Assembly (NCBI RefSeq): GCF_000013005.1
Contig: NC_007722.1
Location: 1,369,501-1,433,500 of the forward strand
From: Erythrobacter litoralis HTCC2594
Lineage (GTDB): Bacteria > Pseudomonadota > Alphaproteobacteria > Sphingomonadales > Sphingomonadaceae
Direction of reading: 5' to 3'
Length of the DNA: 64,000 nt
Below, piece by piece: positions 36,009-45,075 of the stretch. Under the pieces are notes generated by a model. That model searched no databases. It was given only the letters and a program-made list of their open reading frames with translations, and had not been told where the DNA came from. Every line of letters starts with the position of its first letter. Within the stretch, counting starts at the first letter, position 1. A program made the position numbers and the translations under genes.

Positions 36009-37019
36009 ATGATCGGTATCCAACCCCTCCGCATCCCGGCGGAGGCCAAGGAGCGGGTGCGCCTGCTCTTCATGGCCAAACATGCCTTGTGGGGTGGCGG
36101 TATGCACCCCGAAGACGGCAACCACGCCATCTACCACCACGAGGTGCGCAGCACGCTGGAAGGCATGGGCCTCAATCTCGCGCTGGCCGACACTTACCGG
36201 GTGCTGTTCGATACGCCCGACGCCGACTTCGTATTCCCTTTGCTCAATCGCGGCGGGTTCGTGAACAGCGAGATGCTGATCCCGACGCTTTGCAACATGC
36301 ACCGCATCCCCTATCTCGGCGCCATGCCGTTCCTGCGCGGCCTCGGCGACGACAAGTCCGTCTCCAAGCTCGTGAGTACCCATGCCGGCGTGCCTACGGC
36401 GGACTGGTTCTGCTTCCGCCGCGGCGCGCCCGTCGAGGAAGCGAGCCTGCCCGCTGCCCCCGACGGACGCTGGGTCATCAAGCCCAACGCCTCCTCGGCC
36501 AGCTGGGGCATCTCCGACGCTTTCGATTTCCAGGGCGTCGCTAACGCCATCGCCAACATTCACGGACAGGGGCACGATGCCATCGTCGAACCCTATCTCG
36601 ACGGCTACGACGTGCAGTGCGCCTTCATCACCATCGATGGCGAAGCGCGGGCCCTGCCCATGCTGTGGTACGAGCGCGAAGACACGCAGAAACTGTGGAC
36701 CTATTACGAGAAACGCGACCTCGTCCAGAACACCGAGAAAGCCGCGCTCAAGACCTTCGATAACCCGGACTTCGCACCGCTCATTACCGATATGGCGCGG
36801 AAGGTCGCGCGCGAATTACTGCCTTTCGACTATGGCCGCATCGAATTCCGTGTCGATCTCGAAAAAGGCGACATCAATTTTATTGAGATCAATCTCAACT
36901 GCAATCTGTGGTCGGAGAAGGTGATGGCGAAGGCAGCGAAGTTCGCCGGTTTCAGCCACGCGGACCTGCTGGAAACGCTGCTCGCGGAAAGCTGGCGTCG
37001 CAACGGGCTGATTGCCTGA
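36009..37019 (+). CDS. ATP-grasp protein, D-Ala-D-Ala ligase-like, function unknown
   Basis: The 336-residue protein has an ATP-grasp layout: a central ATP-lid region (GRWVIKPNASSASWGISDA), a middle strand DAIVEPYLDGYDVQCAF like the D-Ala ligase EPYIDGREV motif, and a Mg-binding end INFIEINLNCNL. This predicts ligation of a carboxylate to an amine with ATP. It is not Ddl itself, because the length, the N-terminal part and the lone position outside the mur/ddl cluster differ. No biosynthetic partner is adjacent. It may make a dipeptide or a modified amino acid. The ATG at 36009 was chosen because upstream sequence overlaps the methyltransferase promoter. Confidence 0.82.
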   Translation: MIGIQPLRIPAEAKERVRLLFMAKHALWGGGMHPEDGNHAIYHHEVRSTLEGMGLNLALADTYRVLFDTPDADFVFPLLNRGGFVNSEMLIPTLCNMHRIPYLGAMPFLRGLGDDKSVSKLVSTHAGVPTADWFCFRRGAPVEEASLPAAPDGRWVIKPNASSASWGISDAFDFQGVANAIANIHGQGHDAIVEPYLDGYDVQCAFITIDGEARALPMLWYEREDTQKLWTYYEKRDLVQNTEKAALKTFDNPDFAPLITDMARKVARELLPFDYGRIEFRVDLEKGDINFIEINLNCNLWSEKVMAKAAKFAGFSHADLLETLLAESWRRNGLIA

Positions 37020-37038
37020 GACTTACAAACCCAAGCCC

Positions 37039-37122
37039 GTTCGGGCTGAGGTCCTGAGCTGGTCGAAGGGCGAAGCCCAGCCGCAACATTTAGCCTGCCC
37101 TTCGACAGGTTCAGGGCGAAGG
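37039..37122. repeat. Pair of inverted REP-like elements between convergent genes
   Basis: Two imperfect copies of the same element face each other: CGTTCGGGCTGAGGTCCTGA followed by GCTGGTCGAAGGGC (37039-37072) and CCCTTCGACAGGTTCAGGGC followed by GAAGG (37098-37122). The motif TTCGACA..TCAGGGCGAA is common between sphingomonad genes. It lies between the stops of the ATP-grasp gene and the dehydrogenase and may act as a two-way terminator. Confidence 0.6.
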
Positions 37123-37138
37123 GATGTGGTGAGTAACC

Positions 37139-37873
37139 CTAGTCGGGTACCCGCTCGCCTTTCCAGTCGAACTGATGGCCGCTGTCCTCGGGCGAAAGGC
37201 CCTCGATTACGCGCAGCAAATTGCGCGCCGATTCCGCCGGATTTGTCAGCTGCCCCTCGGGAAGGTTGGACTGGAATGGCTGCGAAAGCGCGGTGTCGAC
37301 CGTGCCCGGATGCAAGGACACTGCCACGGCCTGCTTGTGCGTGCGCCGAAGCTCGATGGCGAAATTCCTGACCAGCATGTTGAGCGCAGCCTTCGAAGCG
37401 CGGTAGCTGTGCCAGCCGCCGATGCCGTTGTCGCCGATCGAACCGACGCGCGCCGAGAGCGCGGCAAAGACTGCGCGCCGATCGCGCGGAAAGAGCGGCA
37501 GCACGAATTTGGCCACCAGTGCGGGGCCGATCGTGTTGATCCGCAGCACCCTTTCCATCGCTTCGCTCTCGATCTGCTTGAAACTGCGTTCGGGCCCGCT
37601 GCCGTTCCCTAGCGTCAGCACTCCGGTGGCGACTATGACCAGTTGAGGCGGCTCGTCGGCCATCGCTTCGGCAGCGTCGGCCAGGGTCGCTGGCTCGTCA
37701 TAGTCGAAGCGGAAAGGATGGACGTTGTCACCTTCGTGAGTGAGACCGCTGCGCGATCCGGCGTAAATCTTTCCGATGCCCGCATCCGCCAATGCCTCGA
37801 CCAGGGCGCGGCCGATGCCGCCGCTGGCCCCGAACACCGCCGCCCGCTCGAATTGCTGTCTTACATCGCTCAT
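37139..37873 (-). CDS. Short-chain dehydrogenase/reductase (C-factor-like)
   Basis: The 244-residue protein has the cofactor motif AAVFGASGGIGRALVEAL, a strand ending VIVATGVLT where NAG usually lies, and the catalytic Tyr/Lys in HSYRASKAALNM with the Ser in SARVGSIGDN. The overall wording resembles the CsgA/C-factor group of the family, whose substrates are unclear. An upstream open extension to 38155 overlaps the sdhB promoter region and is not supported. Confidence 0.87.
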   Translation of the reverse strand: MSDVRQQFERAAVFGASGGIGRALVEALADAGIGKIYAGSRSGLTHEGDNVHPFRFDYDEPATLADAAEAMADEPPQLVIVATGVLTLGNGSGPERSFKQIESEAMERVLRINTIGPALVAKFVLPLFPRDRRAVFAALSARVGSIGDNGIGGWHSYRASKAALNMLVRNFAIELRRTHKQAVAVSLHPGTVDTALSQPFQSNLPEGQLTNPAESARNLLRVIEGLSPEDSGHQFDWKGERVPD

Positions 37874-38098
37874 ACAGGTTAGACCCGCCGCATGGCTTCG
37901 AGGTTCCCCGAAACGATCGCGCTCTCCGCCACAAAACGCGGCGGCGACTTTTCTGGCCCTGGACAGTGGTCCAAGCGGTCCATGTCTCGGGGCAGCGCAC
38001 GCAAGTTTCAGCACACTGGGGACTTTCGCCCACCTTGCGGCGCGTGCGATATCCGCTAGATAGGCCTCAAGAAATCCAAGCAGGACGATACGAGCGAT

Positions 38099-38881
38099 AT
38101 GGCAACCTTCACGCTTCCCAGGAACTCCAAGATCACGGGCAAGACGCGCACCCACAAGGCCGAAAGCGGTGGCCGGGTGAAGAAGTTCAAGATCTATCGC
38201 TACGATCCCGACAGCGGCGAGAACCCGCGCTACGACACGTTCGAAATCGATCTCGACCAGACCGGCCCGATGGTTCTCGATGCCTTGTTCAGGATCAAGA
38301 ACGAGGTCGACCCGACGCTGACCTTCCGCCGGTCGTGTCGCGAAGGCATCTGTGGCTCATGCTCCATGAACATGAACGGCAAGAACGGCCTCGCCTGCAC
38401 CACCGCGATCGAGGACTTGAAAGGCGAAATCCGCATCACGCCGCTGCCGCATATGGAAGTGATCAAGGACCTGGTGCCCGACTTCACGCATTTCTACGCG
38501 CAATATGCTTCGATCCGACCGTGGCTGCAGACCGTGACGCCGACGCCTTCGGGCAAGGAGCGGTTGCAATCGCCCGAACAGCGCGAGAAGCTAGACGGGC
38601 TTTACGAGTGCATCCTGTGCGCCTGCTGCTCGACCGCGTGCCCGAGCTATTGGTGGAACAGCGACAAGTTCTTGGGGCCCGCGATCCTGTTGCAGGCCTA
38701 TCGCTGGCTCGCCGACAGCCGCGACGAGATGACCGGTGAGCGGCTCGATGACCTCGAGGACCCGTTCCGCCTTTATCGCTGTCACACGATCATGAATTGC
38801 GCCAATGTCTGCCCCAAGGGCCTGAGCCCGGCCAAGGCGATCGCCGAAACCAAGAAGATGATGGCCGAACGCACCATTTGA
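38099..38881 (+). CDS. sdhB: Succinate dehydrogenase iron-sulfur subunit
   Basis: Carries electrons from the flavoprotein SdhA to quinone in complex II. All three clusters are encoded: [2Fe-2S] in [15 protein letters not shown] plus a distal Cys, [4Fe-4S] in [16 protein letters not shown], and [3Fe-4S] in [17 protein letters not shown]. The length of 260 residues is normal. The genes for SdhA, SdhC and SdhD are not upstream; a short-chain dehydrogenase on the other strand is. The subunit genes are therefore split in this genome. Confidence 0.97.
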   Translation: MATFTLPRNSKITGKTRTHKAESGGRVKKFKIYRYDPDSGENPRYDTFEIDLDQTGPMVLDALFRIKNEVDPTLTFRRSCREGICGSCSMNMNGKNGLACTTAIEDLKGEIRITPLPHMEVIKDLVPDFTHFYAQYASIRPWLQTVTPTPSGKERLQSPEQREKLDGLYECILCACCSTACPSYWWNSDKFLGPAILLQAYRWLADSRDEMTGERLDDLEDPFRLYRCHTIMNCANVCPKGLSPAKAIAETKKMMAERTI

Positions 38882-38914
38882 TCATCCGGGCGGCTGGCCC
38901 TATCGGGCGGGCCT

Positions 38915-39379
38915 ATGGCGCTGAAAGACGACATCTTCGACCATCGGCCGGATCCGGACAATCCGGGTTGGCATCACTGGAACCTCAAGGACCAGACGCT
39001 GTTCAACGGCGCGGTGATGGGCAAGCTCATCACCCGCCGCGAAGGCGATGCCTGCCGATTGCGGATGTTCCCCGAGCGCAAGCACGAGAACCTGCAGGGT
39101 ATCATCCACGGCGCTGTCAGCCTGGCGCTGATCGATATCTCGCTGTTCACGACCATGCATGTCGTCGGTAGCGGCAATGCCGGGCCTTCGGTGACGCTCG
39201 AACTTTCGACCCAGTTCATCGGCGGTGGCGATCCCAAAAAGCCGCTGGACGCTGTCACCGAGATCATGCGCGAGACCGGCAAGCTCGTCTTCGTGCGCGG
39301 CGAGGTGGTGCAGGAGGACGACGTTATCTGTGCCTACAGCGGCATCATCCGCAAGTTCCCGCCGCGCAAGCTCGATTGA
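38915..39379 (+). CDS. PaaI-family hot-dog thioesterase
   Basis: The 154-residue protein has the hot-dog fold's signature around HENLQGIIHGAVSLALIDIS, corresponding to the HGG active-site region of PaaI-type acyl-CoA thioesterases, with the Asp on the central helix. The substrate is not predictable. It sits 33 bases after sdhB and its stop overlaps the zapE start as TGATG, so it is in the same unit. Confidence 0.87.
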   Translation: MALKDDIFDHRPDPDNPGWHHWNLKDQTLFNGAVMGKLITRREGDACRLRMFPERKHENLQGIIHGAVSLALIDISLFTTMHVVGSGNAGPSVTLELSTQFIGGGDPKKPLDAVTEIMRETGKLVFVRGEVVQEDDVICAYSGIIRKFPPRKLD

Positions 39380-40509
39380 TGAGCGGTATTCTCGCACGAT
39401 ACGAGAGCCTGGTCGCTGCCGGCGAACTGAAGCCGGACGATGAGCAGGCCGCGGTCGCGGCGCGGCTCGAGAGGCTGCAAAGGGAGCTGGAGGAGACACC
39501 CAAGCGCGGTTCGATCCTGTGGCGCGCGCTCAGGGGCAAGCCCGAGGCGCCCGAAGGCGTGTACATGTGGGGCGGCGTGGGGCGCGGGAAGTCGATGCTG
39601 ATGGACCTGTTCCACGATACCTTGTCCATCAGCCGGAAGCGCCGTGCACATTTCCATGCCTTCATGCAGGATGTCCACGCGCTGTTACGGGAGGAGCGAA
39701 AGAAGGAGAGCGGCGACCCGATCCCGCCCGTAGCGGCGCAACTGGCGGAGAACGTGCGCTGCCTCGCCTTCGACGAGATGGTCGTGAACAATTCCGCCGA
39801 TGCCATGATCATGAGCCGGCTGTTCCGCGCACTGATCGTCGACGAAGGGGTGGTGATCGTGACCACCAGCAACCGCCCTCCCCGCGATCTCTACAAGGAC
39901 GGGCTCAACCGCGAGCATTTCCTGCCCTTCATCGAGCTGATCGAAGACAAACTCGATGTCCTGCCTCTCAACGGCCCGACCGACTACCGGATGGACCGGC
40001 TGGGCGATCTTTCCACCTGGCACACCCCGCTCGGCGAGGCGGCCACGGCGCAGGTGCGCGAGGCGTTCTTCCGCCTGACCGACTACAAGCCCGAAGACGC
40101 CGCCAACGTGCCCAGCGCCGAGCTGGACGTCGGCGGCGGACGGACGCTGCACGTGCCCAAGAGCCTCAAGGGTGTCGGGGTCTTCAGTTTCAAGCGGCTA
40201 TGCGGCCAGCCGCGCGGTGCGCCGGACTATCTCGCCATCGCCCGCGCCTATCACACGGTCATCCTGGTCGGCATTCCGCAGATGGGGCCGGAGGACCGCA
40301 ACGAGGCGGCGCGCTTCGTCACGCTGATCGATGCGCTGTACGAGTACCGGGTCAAGCTGTTCGTCACGGCTGCCGCCGAACCCGCCGAACTCTACCAGGC
40401 GGGCGACGGGAGCTTCGAGTTCGAACGCACCGTCAGCCGCCTGATGGAGATGCGCAGCGACGAATACATGGCGCTCGGCCATGGCGAAGACGAAGTGGCG
40501 AGAGCTTAG
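39379..40509 (+). CDS. zapE: Cell division protein ZapE (AFG1-like ATPase)
   Basis: AAA-like ATPase linked to Z-ring constriction in bacteria and to quality control of respiratory complexes in the mitochondrial homologue Afg1. The 376-residue protein has Walker A in GVGRGKSMLMDLF, Walker B in LAFDEMVVNN and the sensor VTTSNRPPRDLYKDG. Its location in an sdhB transcript fits a respiratory-complex role as well as division. The ATG at 39379 was chosen over TTG one codon before. The stop overlaps the convergent rpfF-like gene by four bases. Confidence 0.93.
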   Translation: MSGILARYESLVAAGELKPDDEQAAVAARLERLQRELEETPKRGSILWRALRGKPEAPEGVYMWGGVGRGKSMLMDLFHDTLSISRKRRAHFHAFMQDVHALLREERKKESGDPIPPVAAQLAENVRCLAFDEMVVNNSADAMIMSRLFRALIVDEGVVIVTTSNRPPRDLYKDGLNREHFLPFIELIEDKLDVLPLNGPTDYRMDRLGDLSTWHTPLGEAATAQVREAFFRLTDYKPEDAANVPSAELDVGGGRTLHVPKSLKGVGVFSFKRLCGQPRGAPDYLAIARAYHTVILVGIPQMGPEDRNEAARFVTLIDALYEYRVKLFVTAAAEPAELYQAGDGSFEFERTVSRLMEMRSDEYMALGHGEDEVARA

Positions 40510-41375
40510 GCGGCCTTGCGCGCGCCCCGTTCCTGCGCGGAGGCGAGCCGGTCCATCAGTTTGAGATCCTGCTCACGCAATTGCAGCGCCGCATCGGCCC
40601 AAAGCTCGGTGATCCGGGTCAGCTCGGTCAGGCTGAGGTTCCACGAGACCTTCATCGCACGTCGTGCTGCCACCAGACCGGCATGGCGCCGCTCGGACTT
40701 CTTGAGGAAATCGCGCGTCGCCTCCAGCGCCCCGCCATCCTCTGCCAAGTGGTGCACCAGGCCGAGCTCGTACATCTCTTCGGCCGTGTAGGTCTTGTTG
40801 GACACGATGAGCCGGTCCGCCATCGCGCTGCCGATCTTGCGGCTGAGCAAAGCGTGCGCGCCCATGCCGGGGAACAGCCCGAACATGATTTCGGGAAGAC
40901 CGAAAGTCGCGCTGCGTTCCGCCACAATGTAATCGAATGACAGCAGGGCCTCGAACCCGCCCCCCAGTGCGGCACCCTCGACCATGCCGACCGTCAGCAT
41001 CGGCACATTGAGCGTGTTGATATTGCGGTGCAGGATCTCGCAGCACCGATGTCCGTAACGAACCAGCCCATCGCGGTTGCGATCGACGATCAACTGCCGG
41101 AACAGCGCCAGATCGCCGCCATAACAGAACACGCCGGGCGCGCGGCTTGCGAGCACGAGGAACTGCAACGGGACCTTGTCCGGCCCGAAATTGGCGGCGA
41201 TCAGCCGTTGCCAATTCTCGAAATCGCCGAGCATCGGCGGGGTAAAGCTGGGGCGCCCCTGCGGACGCATATAGGTCCACAGAGTTTGCCGGTCGGGATC
41301 GTAGAGAACATCGAGTTCCCTCAGTGCGAACAATTCGTCCGGCAAACCGGCGTGTCCCTTCGCAAGGCTCCTCAT
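40506..41375 (-). CDS. rpfF: RpfF-like crotonase, candidate DSF synthase
   Basis: RpfF makes the cis-2-unsaturated fatty-acid signal DSF from acyl-ACP. This product is 289 residues, the same length as Xanthomonas RpfF. It shares the RpfF blocks GGDLALFRQLI, VEGAALGGGFEALLSFDYIV, FGLPEIMFGLFPGMGAHAL and TRITELWADAALQLREQDLK as I remember them. The two glutamates needed for dehydration and thioester cleavage are Glu142 (GGGFEA) and Glu162 (GLPEI), one position from RpfF Glu141 and Glu161. Ordinary enoyl-CoA hydratases lack these surroundings. I chose ATG 41375, which has an ideal AGGAGG seven bases upstream; ATG 41465 would add 30 residues. The rpfC/rpfG sensor genes are not in the window. Its place beside an exopolysaccharide locus is suggestive. 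Confidence 0.82.
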   Translation of the reverse strand: MRSLAKGHAGLPDELFALRELDVLYDPDRQTLWTYMRPQGRPSFTPPMLGDFENWQRLIAANFGPDKVPLQFLVLASRAPGVFCYGGDLALFRQLIVDRNRDGLVRYGHRCCEILHRNINTLNVPMLTVGMVEGAALGGGFEALLSFDYIVAERSATFGLPEIMFGLFPGMGAHALLSRKIGSAMADRLIVSNKTYTAEEMYELGLVHHLAEDGGALEATRDFLKKSERRHAGLVAARRAMKVSWNLSLTELTRITELWADAALQLREQDLKLMDRLASAQERGARKAA

Positions 41376-41382
41376 AGCTGAG

Positions 41383-41388
41383 CCTCCT
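41383..41388 (-). promoter_or_regulatory. Ribosome-binding site of rpfF-like gene
   Basis: A full AGGAGG ends seven bases before ATG 41375 and decides that start over the ATG at 41465. The latter has only GGGGGA at a five-base spacing and would extend the protein beyond the family length. Confidence 0.7.
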
Positions 41389-41604
41389 ATTTCGCCGACC
41401 GGGGACTGCGATCCCCCGCTGTCGGCTATGATGCCGTCCTCGAATTCAGTTCCCACTCGGTCCATGCGACTCCCCCGAATGTCGTCGTAATCGTCGGGGC
41501 GATATTTGCTCCCAACAAACGTAAGCTACGCGACGGGCCGCGCCTTTGGCAATCGGGAAACTGTCGAGGGCGGATGGACCGAGTCCCGAACTGGGGCATT
41601 TAAG

Positions 41605-43503
41605 TCACAGAGTTATCGCCAGATTTCCGATGGAACGGTCGAGCATCAGCAATTGCCACAGCAATCGGGAATGATCGGCAGAACCGGAAATATGATTCTC
41701 TGTCAGGCGTTTAAGCCGCGAAGTTGAGAACCAGCCGGTGTCGGCAATGGTGGCACTGGTGGCGATGGCGCGGGCTTCGTTCTGTAGCGGTCCGCGCAGC
41801 CATTCGGCGATCGGTGTCACGAAGCCCTGCTTGGGCCGATACAGCACATCCCGGGGAAGAAAGCGCTCCATAGTGTGCTTTAAAAGCCACTTGCCCTGGC
41901 GGCCCTTGATGCGCGCTCCGTAAGGCAATCCGGCCGCAAATTCGACCAGGCGGTGGTCGAGCAGAGGCTCGCGCGCTTCGAGGCTGACAGCCATGCTGGT
42001 GCGATCGACCTTGGTCAGGATGTCGCCGGGCAGCCAGAACTTGAGGTCGGCATATTGTGCCCGGTCGAGGCCGGAGCGGGCCGGCGCATTTCGCATCAGC
42101 TCGACGAAGGGTTGCTCCGCGCGATATCCGTCAAGCTGCCGCTCCATCGCATCGGTATAGAGCTGGGAGCGCATTTCCGGCGCCGTCACAGCCAGGGCGC
42201 GCGCATAGCCTTCCTCGCCAGTCGCACCGAGCGCTTGCAGCGTGGATTTCGCGCGCAAGGGCCGCGGAGCCCAATCGGCCTTGGGCCAGATGCGTCCGAG
42301 CCCACCGAGGATCGGCCCGCGCAGCGCCTGTGGCAGGATAGAGCGAACCTGCTCCTCGCGCGCATGGAAGACCTGCCGGCGATAGCCCGCAAACGCCTCG
42401 TCGGCACCATCGCCCGACAGCGCGACGGTCACGTGCTCGCGCGCAAGTTGGCAGACGCGCCAGGTCGGCAAGGCGGAGGCATCGGCGAATGGTTCGTCGA
42501 ACATGCCCGCCAGCAGGTCGACCGCCCCGAAATCGTCGGGATCGACGATCCGCTCGCGGTGATCCGTCTCGAATCGTTCGGCAATCCGGCGCGCGTAACC
42601 GGTCTCGTCCAGCGCTGCGACATCGAAGCCGATCGAACATGTGTTGACCGGCTCACGGCTGGCATCGGCCATCAGCGCGACGACGCTGGAGCTGTCGACC
42701 CCGCCGGAAAGAAACGCGCCCAGCGGCACATCGGCCGTCATCCGCGATTCCACCCCCTCGCGCATCAGATGCAGCAATTGCGCCGACAGGTCGGCAGTGC
42801 TGCCACTGTGCCTGCCGGAGAAATCGATGTCCCACCATTGCACGGATGGCGCAGGCGGTCCGCCATGTCGCAACAGGCGGTAGTGCCCGGCGGGCAGTTT
42901 CTCGACGCCTTTGAGGATGCAGCGATGATCCGGCACATAGCCCCAGGTCAGGTAGTCCTCGACCGCCAGTGGATCGGCCTGGCGCCGTAGCAGCGGATGC
43001 GCCAGCAGGCCCTTCAGTTCTGACGCGAAAGCAAGGCTGCCGTCGCTCAGGTTCGCCATGTATAGCGGCTTCACGCCAAAGCGGTCGCGGGCGAGGAACA
43101 GCACCCGCTCGGTGCGGTCGTAGATGGCGAAGGCGAACATGCCGTCGAGCCGCGACAGGCATGCGGGGCCCCATTTCTGCCATGCGGCGAGGATGACCTC
43201 CGAATCGCCGTCGGTGTGGAAGCGAGCGCCGAGTTCCTTCAGCTCACGGCGCAAATCGCGATAGTTGTAGATTTCGCCGTTGAAGACCAGCATCGCGCGC
43301 TCATCGGCGGATAGCATGGGCTGCGGCGACCCTTCGATGTCGATGATCGACAGCCGCCTGTGGCCGAGCCCCACGCCCTGATCGGTCCAGACGCCACCGC
43401 CGTCGGGGCCGCGATGCACCATCGCATCGGTCATACGTTCGATCCGGCGGGGATCGACCGGCTTGGGCGTTCCGCAGTGAAAGATCCCGGCAATGCCGCA
43501 CAT
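41605..43503 (-). CDS. Asparagine-synthase-like amidotransferase of the XrtA locus
   Basis: The 632-residue protein has an N-terminal glutaminase domain with nucleophile Cys2 (MCGIAGIF) and a synthetase domain with the ATP-pyrophosphatase loop AFLSGGVDSSSVVALMA. It matches the AsnB-like amidotransferase regularly found in exosortase A loci, where it is thought to amidate a sugar acid or other EPS component rather than make asparagine. It follows xrtA after nine bases and is the last gene of the main run; 229 bases separate it from the rpfF-like gene. Confidence 0.92.
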   Translation of the reverse strand: MCGIAGIFHCGTPKPVDPRRIERMTDAMVHRGPDGGGVWTDQGVGLGHRRLSIIDIEGSPQPMLSADERAMLVFNGEIYNYRDLRRELKELGARFHTDGDSEVILAAWQKWGPACLSRLDGMFAFAIYDRTERVLFLARDRFGVKPLYMANLSDGSLAFASELKGLLAHPLLRRQADPLAVEDYLTWGYVPDHRCILKGVEKLPAGHYRLLRHGGPPAPSVQWWDIDFSGRHSGSTADLSAQLLHLMREGVESRMTADVPLGAFLSGGVDSSSVVALMADASREPVNTCSIGFDVAALDETGYARRIAERFETDHRERIVDPDDFGAVDLLAGMFDEPFADASALPTWRVCQLAREHVTVALSGDGADEAFAGYRRQVFHAREEQVRSILPQALRGPILGGLGRIWPKADWAPRPLRAKSTLQALGATGEEGYARALAVTAPEMRSQLYTDAMERQLDGYRAEQPFVELMRNAPARSGLDRAQYADLKFWLPGDILTKVDRTSMAVSLEAREPLLDHRLVEFAAGLPYGARIKGRQGKWLLKHTMERFLPRDVLYRPKQGFVTPIAEWLRGPLQNEARAIATSATIADTGWFSTSRLKRLTENHISGSADHSRLLWQLLMLDRSIGNLAITL

Positions 43504-43512
43504 GGACGCGAG

Positions 43513-45075
43513 TTATCGGCTTTCCACAATGCGGTCTATCCACGGTCCGAGCGGCCCTGTGGACTGGCGGAATGCGGCCAGCGCCGCGTCCGGTGTCTGA
43601 TCGCTACGCTCCACGCTCGAAAGGATCAGCAGGCTGACCGGCTTCGGATCGAGAAGGATCCGATCACGGATCGTCGCCAGCTTGAGCCTACCCGCGCTGC
43701 CACCGAGAAACGCGCCTCGCCGATAATAGGTGTCGGCGGTCCTGCGGATGCGCCCGAGCGCGAACAACTCGTCGCGCCTGGCACCATCGGCGAGATTTGC
43801 TCCGTTCTTCCAGCGCCACATCGTGTCAGGCGGCAAAGCGCCTTCGCTCGGGGCGCTTGGTTCGCGCCCGTCCCCCTGCGATGCATAGATCGCTATAAAG
43901 ACATCCACTTCCTGTCCCGCCGCATTGCGATAGCGGCCCAGCAGGCGATGGTCCGCGCCTGTAGCCCTCGGCTCCCAGTGCAATTCGGGATCGTAATCGA
44001 CCAATTTCCAACCCTGGATTTCGGGCAAGGACACAGATTCCGGTACAGTCGCTTGGAGACGCGAGGCGAGCAAAGCCCAGACAGCCACGAAGAGGATCAT
44101 CGCACCGCTTGTCGCAAGCGTCCTTGCAGGCGTCGCCGCGAAGCGATCCGTCGCTGCAAACAAGGGCGCCCGAGCGAGGGCAGCGCCGTCGATGCCCGGG
44201 TCTTCCGGCGACCGATCGAAGAACCGCCACGCACCCCCCAGCACGAGGGCCACGACGATGCCGAAGAAGATCCACCCGTAGAAAATGTGGTCGAAGCCAG
44301 CGGCGAATTCGATACCCTGCGACTGGGCGATATAGATCGTGCCCCAAGCGCGGATGCCGTTGGCGATGATCGGGACGATCGCACAGGCGGCCAGGAAGGC
44401 GAGACGCCGCCGCCAGCTTTGAAAGCAGGTCTGCGCGACAAGCGCGCCCAACGCCATCATGGCGACAAGGAACTGGACCCCGGAACAGGCCTCGGCGACT
44501 TCGAACAGGCCGGCGGGTGTGTCGATAAACACGCCTTCAATATGCGCCGGCACTCCGCTCCATTCGGTCAGCGCGATCGTAATCTCGGCGGTAATCATCT
44601 GCAGCGTAGGCACGAGTTCGTCGCCGAAGGGCACGAGGAACAGCATGTAGCCGAGCGGGAACAGCAAGCCCGCCGTTACCCGGGGGCCCAGAATGGTCAG
44701 AACCGAAAATTGCAGCGCCGCAACGGCGCCAAGCTGGCTGAAGGTATTGACCTCGCCGATCCGTCCGAGGAACCAGAGCAGCAAGGCTGCAGCAAAACCG
44801 AGCAATCCCGGCCACCACGCCTGCGGTTCAAGCTTCGCCAGCTCTTCGCGCCTGATCCAGACCAGCGCAGCGATGATGGCGGGTATGATCAGGATATGAT
44901 TATAGGTCGAGGTGTTCCACCACTGATCGAACATGGCGAACCAGTCGCGCAGGGTGAGCAGCGCGAGCGCACCCCACACCAGCGCGAGATGCGCCAGCGG
45001 CTTGTGCCACGCCTTGGGGAAGCGCTCCAAGCCGCTGTGTTGCGCGGAAGCGTCGAGGACCGCGTCAGGCTGCAT
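43513..45075 (-). CDS. xrtA: Exosortase A fused to an EpsI domain
   Basis: Exosortases are integral-membrane cysteine transpeptidases that process PEP-CTERM proteins. The N-terminal part (about residues 30-285) has eight or so helices and the catalytic residues Cys197 (EVAEACSGVQF), Arg242 (IIANGIRAWG) and His263 (FDHIFYGW). The C-terminal 200 residues form an EpsI-type periplasmic domain (EIQGWKLVDYDPELHWEP and onward). The fusion is common for XrtA. The ATG at 45075 overlaps the glycosyltransferase stop by 11 bases. No PEP-CTERM substrate gene is in the window, so substrates are elsewhere or EPS-linked. Confidence 0.95.
   Translation of the reverse strand: MQPDAVLDASAQHSGLERFPKAWHKPLAHLALVWGALALLTLRDWFAMFDQWWNTSTYNHILIIPAIIAALVWIRREELAKLEPQAWWPGLLGFAAALLLWFLGRIGEVNTFSQLGAVAALQFSVLTILGPRVTAGLLFPLGYMLFLVPFGDELVPTLQMITAEITIALTEWSGVPAHIEGVFIDTPAGLFEVAEACSGVQFLVAMMALGALVAQTCFQSWRRRLAFLAACAIVPIIANGIRAWGTIYIAQSQGIEFAAGFDHIFYGWIFFGIVVALVLGGAWRFFDRSPEDPGIDGAALARAPLFAATDRFAATPARTLATSGAMILFVAVWALLASRLQATVPESVSLPEIQGWKLVDYDPELHWEPRATGADHRLLGRYRNAAGQEVDVFIAIYASQGDGREPSAPSEGALPPDTMWRWKNGANLADGARRDELFALGRIRRTADTYYRRGAFLGGSAGRLKLATIRDRILLDPKPVSLLILSSVERSDQTPDAALAAFRQSTGPLGPWIDRIVESR

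Noticed and set aside
41376..41465. Thirty-residue N-terminal extension of the RpfF-like protein from ATG 41465
   Set aside because: ATG 41375 has a full AGGAGG and gives the family length. The extension is kept only as an alternative.
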